Virus record (IMG/VR): IMGVR_UViG_3300024262_000018
Span: 1-64,000 of that record
From: a virus
DNA: 64,000 nucleotides
Reading direction: 5' to 3' (one strand)
Made by a program: the position numbers and the translations under genes. Of the stretch, positions 15,493 to 23,990 are shown piece after piece. The stretch's first letter is position 1, and each line of letters begins with the position of its first letter. The notes under the pieces were generated by a model, which was given only the letters and a program-made list of their open reading frames with translations, was not told where the DNA came from and searched no databases.

Positions 15493-16362
15493 TTAGGTAG
15501 CAGAACTTACATCAATTCTTGAGACGGCATAGTCGTTAACGACTACTATACCCACTTCCTCATAAATTACCCAACCCAAGCGGAGCTTCTTTGGATCGTC
15601 AGCAGGCAATACTGTTATATCTTGACGAATCGGAAAAGCGCCAACTGTATCAGGCGAAGCAACTACTAGAACTGTTGCAACTGGCATACGGCTTGAAACG
15701 TGAATATCAGCGGTGTAGAGGTGACCATAAAGGCCAGTTGTGATAATTTCACGCTGAGTTGCCTCATCATAGAAAGTCTTGCCGAAGGCACGGACGCTAG
15801 CGAACTGGCGAGCATGCATAACAATCTTCGTAGCAACAAGGTCATGCTCTTCGATCATGCGGAAAGCAGTGTTCAAAGAAGCGATTGACAAGGTTCCGAA
15901 GTTAGAAACGATGTTACCAGCAGTCGTTGCAGCAGCTAGAAGGGCATTGAAGATATTGCTATCTTCTTCCTTCTGGATAGCTTCCTTAGCCTTGATCTGA
16001 GCTCGGTCTACGATGTAGAAACGACGAGCCTTGATCTCGCTAAGACGAACTGTTGGATGAGCAGCAATTTCGAACGTAGGAACTAGGATTTCCTCGCCTT
16101 CCTGAATTTGATCAGGTACGGCACCTCTACGAGAAACTACGTGAGCAACTGAGGCAACGTCACGCTCGTAACGAGCAAGAGCACCTTGGGGAAGCTCATC
16201 AACCATCAAAAGCTTACGACCGACAGCCTGATACTCTAACGAACGGCGAATTGGTTCTACCATTGCCTGAGCTAGAGCAGTACGTCCCTCGTCTGTTTCC
16301 AGAGCTTGGGCAATAACATCTTCCTTCTCTCTATCTGTTAAACTATTTTTACTTAAAGACAT
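15493..16362 (-). CDS. Major capsid protein (HK97 fold)
   Basis: The 289-aa product has an N-terminal helix, then MVEPIRRSLEYQAVGRKLLMVDELPQ, a segment with EILVPTFEIAAHPTVRLSEIKARRF, and the spine-helix region AQIKAKEAIQKEEDSNIFNALLAAA. An A-domain follows (TKIVMHARQFASVRAFGKTF, then TADIHVSSRMP and VLVVASPDTVGAFPIRQDITVLPAD), and it ends EVGIVVVNDYAVSRIDV. This order matches HK97-fold capsid proteins of large myophages. A perfect AAAGGAG site, codon bias distinct from the neighbours, and a strong terminator fit very high expression. It lies directly downstream of the decoration-type gene and the protease/scaffold gene. Confidence 0.85.
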   Translation of the reverse strand: MSLSKNSLTDREKEDVIAQALETDEGRTALAQAMVEPIRRSLEYQAVGRKLLMVDELPQGALARYERDVASVAHVVSRRGAVPDQIQEGEEILVPTFEIAAHPTVRLSEIKARRFYIVDRAQIKAKEAIQKEEDSNIFNALLAAATTAGNIVSNFGTLSIASLNTAFRMIEEHDLVATKIVMHARQFASVRAFGKTFYDEATQREIITTGLYGHLYTADIHVSSRMPVATVLVVASPDTVGAFPIRQDITVLPADDPKKLRLGWVIYEEVGIVVVNDYAVSRIDVSSAT

Positions 16363-16454
16363 TTTTTATTCTCCTTTGACTATTTTTAGGTATTCGCTTT
16401 GCAAATCCTAAAATGATAATCTTAATTTTGTTAAAAACCAAATCCCAAAAACTA

Positions 16455-17000
16455 TTATTCCGTGCCCATATTCAGAATGAAGGTAACGTAATCCCCAAGA
16501 CTTAGACTACCATTGGTAGTATCTACGCCAGGAACTCCTGAATCCCAAGCCTGGACAGCGGCAGCAACTACGCCAACTACCGGACCAGTACCATTTGTCG
16601 TGGTAAGAAGACCGTTAGCGGAACAGAAGAGCAAAGCTCCAGGAGCGGCAGCATCAACAGTTGTTTCGAACAAGTCGGTAGCGAACTTGCCACCGCCTGA
16701 ATAGACTGTCATTCTTCCAGAAGCGAGTGTCTCGTTGAAGAAGTCACTTACTCTGTTTTCTGTCTGTCGTGTTGCACCAGCACCATTGACGATAAGAGAG
16801 GCGGCATATGGCGTACCAGATGTCGTGTTGCTCTCAGTATCACCAGCGATACCGATATTAACTGACGTTGCATCTCCAGGAACAGCTTCGCCAAGAGCAG
16901 AAAGCTGAGCTACCATACCCTCTAGGAAGTTTGTTCCATCCCAGTCTGCGTCTACAGGATACATATCTGCGACTACATGATAAATTTCGATTAAAGCCAT
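16455..17000 (-). CDS. Capsid decoration-type structural protein
   Basis: The 181-aa product is Gly/Ala/Thr/Val-rich with almost no Lys, and has the even composition of a shell protein. Motifs include GALLFCSANGLLTT and GPVVGVVAAAVQAWDSG, the kind of beta-rich pattern seen in head-decoration or capsid-stabilising proteins. It has AAGGAG before the ATG and lies between the protease/scaffold gene and the major capsid gene, the usual place for such proteins. Decoration is inferred; no specific family was confirmed. Confidence 0.6.
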   Translation of the reverse strand: MALIEIYHVVADMYPVDADWDGTNFLEGMVAQLSALGEAVPGDATSVNIGIAGDTESNTTSGTPYAASLIVNGAGATRQTENRVSDFFNETLASGRMTVYSGGGKFATDLFETTVDAAAPGALLFCSANGLLTTTNGTGPVVGVVAAAVQAWDSGVPGVDTTNGSLSLGDYVTFILNMGTE

Positions 17001-17047
17001 TTTAAATCTCCTTGTTATTTAACATTTTTATCTGTTAAAAAATTTTC

Positions 17048-20000
17048 CTATAATAACCTAAACTCTTGAGCCTGCTTATTTTTGTGGTCTAGTGAGAACA
17101 TTCCCTGCAATTGACTCTTTAAGGTCTCTCTTGGAACTGCACTAGCCTCGCTAATAATTACGGGAGACTCCAACCCGTCTGACGCCGCAGTAAGTCCTTT
17201 TTTAGTTGCGAACAAACTTTTTTCCAGATCCGAGATTGTTGCGACCTTATACGAACTTAGCTCTTTAATCTTAGTCGCAAGGTCATCTACTGAGATATTC
17301 CCTGCTGCTAACATCTTTCCTGCTAATTTCGTTGCCGCTTCAACTTGTTTCTGGCTGGACTCCGCAATCACGGTGCCTTTATCTTGTTCCTGTTTCTCAG
17401 GATCATTTGTGTCTGTTTTCATTTTTCCGCCGCCCGCTGGGAACGATGGTTGATCTTTTGGCTCATCTGGCTTGGATTTAAGTGTTTCTTTTTCCTTACC
17501 AATAAAACCGCTATCTGACTTAACTTTGCCAGGATCGTCGGCTGTGAATTTATCTTCATCGCCAATTGTGCTATCACCGCTTATCGGCTGAATATCTTTA
17601 TCATCTGCTACTGGCTTTTTAGGAGCCATTTTCTTTTCCTTCGGAGCGGATGTTTTAGTCTTTTTAATGTCATCAGTAGCTTGAAGAATTCTACCAGCTA
17701 AATCTGATATTCTCTCTTTTACGGAAGCAGCTTTATGACCGGCTCCATCGCTACCTGAGCCTTCTTCGCCGCCTGTCATTCTAGTATCTCCATCGGTTAA
17801 CTCTTTATTATCTTTTTCGCCACCGATAGGAGGACTTCCAGCAGGAATATCTAATTTGTCGCTAGCCTTGGGCTCTTCGTTTCCGATTTTAGCCTTACCT
17901 GCGTTATCTGGAACACTCGGTCCACCTTCTGTTAAGGCGTTTTCATTAGCCATAGGTTTTCCATCTTTATATTTTCCTATATCTGGGGAATCCTGAGCAT
18001 TCTGCTGCTCGGTAGATTTGGCCTGCTTATTAAGAACTGCCAAAACGCCCGTTAAGTCAAGATTTATGCGGCTAGATTGACCGACATAACCAGGTTTCAT
18101 TTGATTCGCCTCTTTCTCGATATTCTCGATTGTATTTGCCATGCAATCATCATCATTATCATCGTCATCATCACCTTCTTTTTCAACTGGTTCATCTGTT
18201 TCTTCTGTATTCATAACACCATCGTTATCATTTTCTTTATCCTCTTCCCTACAAGGACATAAATTTCCTTCTTTATTTTTTTCATTTTCTGTATTTTTTT
18301 CTGTCATATACATTTCTTTCTCTTCTGTCTCTTCATCCATTTCTGAGTTTTCCTCTGGAATTTCTACGAAATCATCTTCTTGTCCATCATCTTCCATATC
18401 ATCTTCTATTGAAGGTTCTGATCCAAGTTCCGTATCAAGAACGTCATCTACAACTTCATCAATCGCTTCAGCGGCATCTCCTGGAACATCAATAGCGACA
18501 TCAACGTCTGGAACGTCTACCTGATGATGAGCCTCTTCCTCTGGATTCTCTCCATGAGCTATATCTAAAGCCTTATCTATTTGCTCAACAACATCAAGCG
18601 GCAACTCAATCGTAACTGTTTCTCCCATCTCGGCATCGGCTCCGAAAGGATCGGCCTCGATGAAATCAACCTCTACTTCTCCGTCTTCGAAATTATCGTC
18701 AGTATCAAACTGGTCTGGAAGCATTCCATCTCCATCGTCTCCATCCATACTATCGTTAGATAGTTCAGTTGCCAACATATCATCCATTTGAGCGTACTTG
18801 GCTTTCATTGCTGTGCAAATCGTAGAAGCTTGTTTTAGTTCAAAGCCCATACGAACGAAATCTTCTACACATTCAACTGAAGCTTCCTTTTCCATCCAAA
18901 TATCTGCGACCTTAATAGCTAAACCGTTTGAATAGAAACCAGCATTTTTAAGAGAATTGCATACACAATCATAGATCGGTTTGCCTTCGCATGGTCCGCT
19001 TAAGGCAATCGCATTCTCTCCGTATCTATTAGCTAATTTTTGCCTACAGGTCTCAATTGGGAAAATATTTCCATCAATAGCTGCCAATTTGGCTTTATAT
19101 GCCTTGACAACAGACCCATCCTTAACACTTGCTGTCTTTACCGCCTTTAACAAACCCTTATCCTTCATAGCAATAATGGTCTTGCCCTTATCTTTAATAT
19201 TAAGGGTATCAAACTCGCTTTCGCTAAGTCCATATTCTTTAAGAGCCTTAACGAATCTGCCCTTTGATCTATTGCAAGATTCGCATCCGGCTGTTACGTC
19301 TGGATTCCATGACCATCTAGCATAAACATTCTTGGCATTCTTCTTATCTACTGCATATTCTACGTTATAAGGAACGCCGGTATCTAGGCAAACAAAAGTA
19401 TTATTTGCGATCTTGAGCGTATTTGTGGTGCCAGTTAATGGGCTAACAGTTCCTATCGAAATTCCCTGATCTGAGGCAATTTTAATCGCTTTTGGATCAA
19501 TTTTGGTTACAAGGGCAACTCTATCAACATTTATAGAAGCCTTTTTAACCATTCTGCTAGTTGCTATAGACGCAGCCGCTGCCATGGGGGCGGGCTCTTC
19601 CGCGATAGGAGCTTCAAAACCTTCTCCCTCCAATCCCATAGGAGTTTCCGACTCTTCTTCCCCGTCATCTTTTTCGCCTGTCAATCCGGCCCACTCAGGA
19701 ACTCGGATGACAACTTCTACAAGGAATCTAGAACCACAGTTATTACAGCGACCTTCGCCTTTAATAATATCGACATCATTACTCGTGCAAACTGGGCAAC
19801 GTGATCCTGGAGGAGCTGGCTCTAGAGCTCCAGCTTCATCTTCAAGACCCTCAGACAGATCAGATGCCTCAAAGCTCTCTAATGGAGCCTCTGCCCCACC
19901 TGGAGGCTGAGGAAGTGTAGCTCCGGCTCCGGGACCAGCCCCGGCTCCACCCATTCCGGGAGCTTCGGCACCAATGCCAGGACCGCCCTGTCCACCGAAC

Positions 20001-21397
20001 ATCTGAGCTTCTTTTACCAATTGCTCTCTAGATAATTTTCTGGAGGCTACTCTAGCAGCATCTTGAATTGAAAATTCATCATCAGCTATCTCGCCTTCGT
20101 CAGCAATAGCGTCTAACTCTGTATCGCTTGGCTCAATATAATCTAAAGCCTCTGTAGCAGGAGCATCAACGTCATCGACGATATCAGGATCTTTTAGCCA
20201 TGTTCCAACTTGAGCAAAAGCTGTTTTTTCTTCCTCTGTTAGCATTGTTACATCTTTAAGTGTAGCTACAACTACGCCATTCTCTTCATCTATGTCAGCA
20301 TTAATCAATGCTGTAGTAATATCTGGGTCATTAATCTCTTTTTCTGCGACTTTAATAAGAGCATTTAAGAAACTAGCCTTTTTAACGCTATTCTCAGATG
20401 GTTCTACACCAATCTCTTTGAGATCAGCATGAACCTGATAAATTCCATCTTCCGGTCTATCTAATTCTCTAATGGCATTTTCCATTTGAGCGGTTTTATC
20501 GAGAACTTTCTCCATTTTGGGTTCATCATTAATTTTAGTTTTTACAAGGTTCTCTACCTGAGCCATGCCACTATCGCTATTGGCAACGACTTTAATAGCT
20601 GAGATAATATCATCAGCGCTATATCCGCCGATATATCCAGAGGCCGAAGTAATAAGAGCATCAACCGCCGATAGTGTCTTAACAGTTGAAGAAGCTATTT
20701 TCGAGAAATATGAATATCTATCTTTCTCGGCAACTCTTTCTGTTGACTTATGGGGCATAGCATTAATTAATGTTAAATACGCAGCCTTATCAAACGTCTT
20801 TGTGTTTTGATTGATAAAAGAGGCTGCTCTGACAACTTCTGAGGGCGATTTTCCAAAGAAAGCAATAGTGTCAGCGATAGCGTTCATAGCTATTTTAACA
20901 ATATCTTTTGTATTTGTAGACGCCCATCTATTAACCAAACCAGTTTTGCCCTCTAATTGCTTTTCAGTAATTACACCCCAGTCGTTAAAAGAGTGATGAG
21001 AGGTGAAATCAGCTAACTGCTTCTCTGTTATGCGGTCTTCCTGGCTCTCACTTAAAATAGAACCGACCAAACGACTAGTCTCGTTCCATTGTTTTTCAGT
21101 GATTACTTCAGGAAAATCATTCCAACGACTTACGTGGCCTTCAGTTATGCTAGCAAGCTGTTTTTCTGTAATAACATCATGAGATCCAAGACGAGCTTGC
21201 GGGCTTGTGCTTGTGGTCACATTCGGATTTGTATTAGAAGTCGGATTGTCTAGCTGCTTTTCTGTAATAACAGCAGGAGCATCATCCCACTTTTTCCCAG
21301 CACCCTCGGCGCTATCTAACTGTTTTTCTGTGATAACAGAAGTGTCGTGAGATGCGACTTTCTCATTATCATCTACATTGCTATTCTTAGTTGCCAT
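17048..21397 (-). CDS. Nested scaffold product from an internal start
   Basis: Within the giant gene an ATG at 21,397 has a textbook site, AAGGAG, 6 nt upstream (AAGGAGTCAAGAATG), much better than the site of the full-length start. Translation from here gives a 1449-aa protein beginning MATKNSNVDDNEK that lacks the protease and intein but keeps the VITEKQL repeats, acidic regions and C-terminus. The same layout, a scaffold made from an internal start inside the protease gene, is known from lambda C/Nu3. It would supply scaffold in excess over protease and without the need for intein splicing. Confidence 0.65.
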   Translation of the reverse strand: MATKNSNVDDNEKVASHDTSVITEKQLDSAEGAGKKWDDAPAVITEKQLDNPTSNTNPNVTTSTSPQARLGSHDVITEKQLASITEGHVSRWNDFPEVITEKQWNETSRLVGSILSESQEDRITEKQLADFTSHHSFNDWGVITEKQLEGKTGLVNRWASTNTKDIVKIAMNAIADTIAFFGKSPSEVVRAASFINQNTKTFDKAAYLTLINAMPHKSTERVAEKDRYSYFSKIASSTVKTLSAVDALITSASGYIGGYSADDIISAIKVVANSDSGMAQVENLVKTKINDEPKMEKVLDKTAQMENAIRELDRPEDGIYQVHADLKEIGVEPSENSVKKASFLNALIKVAEKEINDPDITTALINADIDEENGVVVATLKDVTMLTEEEKTAFAQVGTWLKDPDIVDDVDAPATEALDYIEPSDTELDAIADEGEIADDEFSIQDAARVASRKLSREQLVKEAQMFGGQGGPGIGAEAPGMGGAGAGPGAGATLPQPPGGAEAPLESFEASDLSEGLEDEAGALEPAPPGSRCPVCTSNDVDIIKGEGRCNNCGSRFLVEVVIRVPEWAGLTGEKDDGEEESETPMGLEGEGFEAPIAEEPAPMAAAASIATSRMVKKASINVDRVALVTKIDPKAIKIASDQGISIGTVSPLTGTTNTLKIANNTFVCLDTGVPYNVEYAVDKKNAKNVYARWSWNPDVTAGCESCNRSKGRFVKALKEYGLSESEFDTLNIKDKGKTIIAMKDKGLLKAVKTASVKDGSVVKAYKAKLAAIDGNIFPIETCRQKLANRYGENAIALSGPCEGKPIYDCVCNSLKNAGFYSNGLAIKVADIWMEKEASVECVEDFVRMGFELKQASTICTAMKAKYAQMDDMLATELSNDSMDGDDGDGMLPDQFDTDDNFEDGEVEVDFIEADPFGADAEMGETVTIELPLDVVEQIDKALDIAHGENPEEEAHHQVDVPDVDVAIDVPGDAAEAIDEVVDDVLDTELGSEPSIEDDMEDDGQEDDFVEIPEENSEMDEETEEKEMYMTEKNTENEKNKEGNLCPCREEDKENDNDGVMNTEETDEPVEKEGDDDDDNDDDCMANTIENIEKEANQMKPGYVGQSSRINLDLTGVLAVLNKQAKSTEQQNAQDSPDIGKYKDGKPMANENALTEGGPSVPDNAGKAKIGNEEPKASDKLDIPAGSPPIGGEKDNKELTDGDTRMTGGEEGSGSDGAGHKAASVKERISDLAGRILQATDDIKKTKTSAPKEKKMAPKKPVADDKDIQPISGDSTIGDEDKFTADDPGKVKSDSGFIGKEKETLKSKPDEPKDQPSFPAGGGKMKTDTNDPEKQEQDKGTVIAESSQKQVEAATKLAGKMLAAGNISVDDLATKIKELSSYKVATISDLEKSLFATKKGLTAASDGLESPVIISEASAVPRETLKSQLQGMFSLDHKNKQAQEFRLL

Positions 21398-23926
21398 TCT
21401 TGACTCCTTAATATTGTCTGTATCTTTATTATTATCGATAAATTTATCTAGCGACACAGCTAGAGTTTGCAGCCTGTTCTTGAAATTTCCAAATACTGTT
21501 AGAAAATCCTCTTTTTTTTCTTGATTATTTTCTGGATTTGAAGAAGTTTTTGGTAATGTTACAGATCCTATATCTCCTATAGGCTCTTGGATAGCTCCGC
21601 TATTGCCAGATGGCATAGGTGTTTTTTCTACTGGTGGGGCTGTTGGAGGAACAATCGTAGCTTCCGGCAAGCCTCCTGTTAATTCGGATCCGGTATCGCT
21701 TGCCATAATTTCTGGAGATGGTAGTTGAGCATAACCCATTTCTATCAATTCGTCCAATATCCCCTGCACACTTGCCATAGCCTCTACTAAATCGCTAACA
21801 TATTCCATAGAAACAAATTGTTTCTGGCTCATCATACTCTTAGCAACCTTTTCTATTTTACTCATTGCTTCAGCAAGATATTCCAGTTCTTTTCTGCCCG
21901 CGACTTTTGATAAACCACAACTATCTTCTTGTACGTCGCCATTCCCAAGTTTAGTAACCGACTCTCTAAGACACGCAACTTTTTTATTTAATTCTGATAC
22001 ATTAAAAATTTCATGCACTAAACAGGAATGACAAGCGGGATTAACTACAAAAGAGTCTTCAATAAATTTAACACCATAGTTATGTTCATAAATTTGAGCG
22101 TCTTTATGAACTAATTCTTTGGCTTCTGAGCCTTTACTGCCACAGATAGGACATGTATCTTGAGATTTTTCTTTACTTTTGTGATATTGGCATTTTATTG
22201 TACCGCTGAACTTTTTATTTTTTCTATGTTGAACATGATCACAATAATCATCAGCAACGGCAGAGGAATTATGACATATAGAGCACAAAGAATGGTGTAC
22301 CGAACAATTATGCGTAGCTATGTCGTTAATTATATAACTGTGATCGCTATTATTGTCTTCTAATTTTCCAACTTGGACATAATATGTTGTTTCTTCATTG
22401 GGTATGATCTCTACATTTTTAATTTTATGAGCCATATAGCAGTCATATAAAAATGAATCTGATTTAATTCTAATAGCTTTTAAATTGGTGTGTGCTTTAG
22501 AACTATATTTATTAAGAACAGCACTAATCCCATTTGTCATATATAACATATACTCAACATATTGTGTGCTTTGATCCATAACCGTAGAACTAGAAGCCGT
22601 TCTTTCATGTTTAGATAAACAGGCAGAAACGCCAAGTCTCATACATATAATACGCATTCCAGAAAGAAGATCAACTGATGCAGAAGATGCTTGCATGGCT
22701 CCTTGCCCAAAAGACTGTCCATCTTTTGTAGTTCTTTTTTTTACAGAACATCCATCTCCGTCCAGATACGCTCCGAGTATTAGTTTTTGTTGATTTTTCG
22801 GAAGAGATAATACATCGTTATGAAGCTTTTTCTCACGACTTCCTCTACCTACATATTTGTCACACAATTCAGCTAATTTTTCATTCCATGTAACAACATA
22901 TAAACCATTTCTTTCTAATTTCTCATCTATTCTTACTTTTGAATCAGGAAAGTTAGTTTTAAGAACATTCAACAATTTAATATAATGTTGACTTTCTTTA
23001 TCTTGCATTCCGAGACAAAATCCTACACTTTTTTCGTTTATATATCCTTCAGCAGCATATATCCCCAGCAAAAAAGCGATATCATCATTAATTTCATCTA
23101 CTATTATTTCTTTTTGAGGAACATATTCAAGTACATAGTCTCCGGGTTTAATTGATCTAGATTCAATAAATGATGGTTTTATTTCATCTCTAATTTCATT
23201 TGGAGTTTTTCTGTATAGTTTTTTAGATTTGTTAGTATAGTATATATCTTCTGATTTAATTGCTAATAATGGATGTTCATGACTTAAAGCTAATCCTTTT
23301 GTATTCCCATTCCATTTGACAAGATATAATTCATCGTGTTCTTGGGTTTTACAGACAGCTTCAATTTGTTCTTTTTTGCCTGTATGAGTTAGTACTGTAT
23401 CTCCTTTTTTAAGATCTTTAACTTCTTTCTTTGATCCATCTCCCATTAATACGAGGTCGTTTCCACGAGTTGCGCCCATGCTGGTCCCCACAATATATTT
23501 TTCCTCTATACCTCTAGCTAATTTTGGATAGGCAATCCTATCTACCATAGCCACAATAAAAATTCCACCAGCATCGTCATCATACCAAGCATGTACACAT
23601 TTACCGCGAGCTTTTTCTATATCATCATTTTGATGATTACAAAAAATTGGAACTCCGATAAATGAGTTAGCGGCTTTTTTTAATTCTGGACCACTAAAAC
23701 AATCACCATTATCGTTAATCTCGTCCTTTTTTATAGCAAAGATTTTAACGAATAGATGATCTGGATTATCTTTAATCGCCGCAGAAATATCGAATCCATT
23801 TAAATCCGTATCTTTTTTGATGGATGCGGTCTTAATAATACTCATATTAAATTCTTTCCAATCCGGAGAATTTAAGGCTTCTATGGGAAATGGATTATGA
23901 GTTCCAGCTCTTTTTGTTATTGCCAT
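17048..23926 (-). CDS. Prohead protease-scaffold giant protein with an intein
   Basis: The ATG at 23,926 with AGGA upstream is chosen, giving 2292 aa. Residues 50-151 form a prohead protease: FVKIFAIKKDEINDNGDCF, GVPIFCNH (catalytic His about 98) and KYIVGTSMG (catalytic Ser about 149). A 389-aa intein (residues 152-540) interrupts it directly after SMG. The extein resumes as CSVHHSLCSICHN with Cys/His metal sites. After about residue 680 the chain is mostly disordered: a six-copy VITEKQL repeat region, Gly/Pro/Ala-rich linkers, a zinc ribbon (CPVCTSND...CNNCGSRF), long Asp/Glu runs, and a basic C-terminus. This looks like protease plus scaffold in one frame, with a second start at 21,397. 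Self-cleavage during head maturation is inferred. Confidence 0.85.
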   Translation of the reverse strand: MAITKRAGTHNPFPIEALNSPDWKEFNMSIIKTASIKKDTDLNGFDISAAIKDNPDHLFVKIFAIKKDEINDNGDCFSGPELKKAANSFIGVPIFCNHQNDDIEKARGKCVHAWYDDDAGGIFIVAMVDRIAYPKLARGIEEKYIVGTSMGATRGNDLVLMGDGSKKEVKDLKKGDTVLTHTGKKEQIEAVCKTQEHDELYLVKWNGNTKGLALSHEHPLLAIKSEDIYYTNKSKKLYRKTPNEIRDEIKPSFIESRSIKPGDYVLEYVPQKEIIVDEINDDIAFLLGIYAAEGYINEKSVGFCLGMQDKESQHYIKLLNVLKTNFPDSKVRIDEKLERNGLYVVTWNEKLAELCDKYVGRGSREKKLHNDVLSLPKNQQKLILGAYLDGDGCSVKKRTTKDGQSFGQGAMQASSASVDLLSGMRIICMRLGVSACLSKHERTASSSTVMDQSTQYVEYMLYMTNGISAVLNKYSSKAHTNLKAIRIKSDSFLYDCYMAHKIKNVEIIPNEETTYYVQVGKLEDNNSDHSYIINDIATHNCSVHHSLCSICHNSSAVADDYCDHVQHRKNKKFSGTIKCQYHKSKEKSQDTCPICGSKGSEAKELVHKDAQIYEHNYGVKFIEDSFVVNPACHSCLVHEIFNVSELNKKVACLRESVTKLGNGDVQEDSCGLSKVAGRKELEYLAEAMSKIEKVAKSMMSQKQFVSMEYVSDLVEAMASVQGILDELIEMGYAQLPSPEIMASDTGSELTGGLPEATIVPPTAPPVEKTPMPSGNSGAIQEPIGDIGSVTLPKTSSNPENNQEKKEDFLTVFGNFKNRLQTLAVSLDKFIDNNKDTDNIKESRMATKNSNVDDNEKVASHDTSVITEKQLDSAEGAGKKWDDAPAVITEKQLDNPTSNTNPNVTTSTSPQARLGSHDVITEKQLASITEGHVSRWNDFPEVITEKQWNETSRLVGSILSESQEDRITEKQLADFTSHHSFNDWGVITEKQLEGKTGLVNRWASTNTKDIVKIAMNAIADTIAFFGKSPSEVVRAASFINQNTKTFDKAAYLTLINAMPHKSTERVAEKDRYSYFSKIASSTVKTLSAVDALITSASGYIGGYSADDIISAIKVVANSDSGMAQVENLVKTKINDEPKMEKVLDKTAQMENAIRELDRPEDGIYQVHADLKEIGVEPSENSVKKASFLNALIKVAEKEINDPDITTALINADIDEENGVVVATLKDVTMLTEEEKTAFAQVGTWLKDPDIVDDVDAPATEALDYIEPSDTELDAIADEGEIADDEFSIQDAARVASRKLSREQLVKEAQMFGGQGGPGIGAEAPGMGGAGAGPGAGATLPQPPGGAEAPLESFEASDLSEGLEDEAGALEPAPPGSRCPVCTSNDVDIIKGEGRCNNCGSRFLVEVVIRVPEWAGLTGEKDDGEEESETPMGLEGEGFEAPIAEEPAPMAAAASIATSRMVKKASINVDRVALVTKIDPKAIKIASDQGISIGTVSPLTGTTNTLKIANNTFVCLDTGVPYNVEYAVDKKNAKNVYARWSWNPDVTAGCESCNRSKGRFVKALKEYGLSESEFDTLNIKDKGKTIIAMKDKGLLKAVKTASVKDGSVVKAYKAKLAAIDGNIFPIETCRQKLANRYGENAIALSGPCEGKPIYDCVCNSLKNAGFYSNGLAIKVADIWMEKEASVECVEDFVRMGFELKQASTICTAMKAKYAQMDDMLATELSNDSMDGDDGDGMLPDQFDTDDNFEDGEVEVDFIEADPFGADAEMGETVTIELPLDVVEQIDKALDIAHGENPEEEAHHQVDVPDVDVAIDVPGDAAEAIDEVVDDVLDTELGSEPSIEDDMEDDGQEDDFVEIPEENSEMDEETEEKEMYMTEKNTENEKNKEGNLCPCREEDKENDNDGVMNTEETDEPVEKEGDDDDDNDDDCMANTIENIEKEANQMKPGYVGQSSRINLDLTGVLAVLNKQAKSTEQQNAQDSPDIGKYKDGKPMANENALTEGGPSVPDNAGKAKIGNEEPKASDKLDIPAGSPPIGGEKDNKELTDGDTRMTGGEEGSGSDGAGHKAASVKERISDLAGRILQATDDIKKTKTSAPKEKKMAPKKPVADDKDIQPISGDSTIGDEDKFTADDPGKVKSDSGFIGKEKETLKSKPDEPKDQPSFPAGGGKMKTDTNDPEKQEQDKGTVIAESSQKQVEAATKLAGKMLAAGNISVDDLATKIKELSSYKVATISDLEKSLFATKKGLTAASDGLESPVIISEASAVPRETLKSQLQGMFSLDHKNKQAQEFRLL
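20954..21337 (-). repeat. Six VITEKQL protein repeats in the scaffold
   Basis: Residues 864-991 of the giant protein hold six copies of [VR]ITEKQ[LW], spaced 20-32 residues. Several are preceded by W[ND]D.P. The copies differ at the DNA level, so this is an old protein repeat, not a recent DNA duplication. It starts about 20 residues after the internal start. Confidence 0.9.
22307..23473 (-). other. Intein in the prohead protease (Ala1 type, LAGLIDADG endonuclease)
   Basis: The intein spans residues 152-540 of the giant protein (389 aa). Block A reads ATRGNDLVLMGDGSKKEVKDL...GDTVL, with Ala instead of Cys/Ser at position 1. Block B reads LSHEHPLLAI. Two LAGLIDADG helices are FLLGIYAAEGYI and LILGAYLDGDGC. 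Block G is IINDIATHN followed by Cys+1. Ala1 with Cys+1 is the class-2 (KlbA-like) arrangement, in which Cys+1 attacks the N-terminal junction directly. Removing it joins GTSMG to CSVHHSLCSIC, restoring the protease active-site region. Confidence 0.9.
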
Positions 23927-23965
23927 TTTTATAATTCCTAACAATTATATACTTTTATTAAAGTA

Positions 23966-23985
23966 TTGTATTATCGATAAAAATC
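23966..23985 (-). promoter_or_regulatory. Candidate promoter, TTTTTATCGATAATAC element
   Basis: The minus strand reads GGATTTTTATCGATAATACA, 40 nt before the protease/scaffold ATG and just after the stop of the GAF-like gene. It shares TTTTnnCGATAAT with the elements at 9157 and 13,236. Confidence 0.4.
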
Positions 23986-23990
23986 CTTTA

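Noticed and set aside
18077-18524. Plus-strand Ser/Ile-rich frames that look like membrane proteins
   Set aside because: Antisense of the Asp/Glu-rich scaffold region. Runs of GAT/GAA read as Ile/Ser/Phe on the other strand.
20954-21337. CRISPR-like array
   Set aside because: The regular repeats are at protein level only (VITEKQL). The DNA copies differ and spacers are coding.
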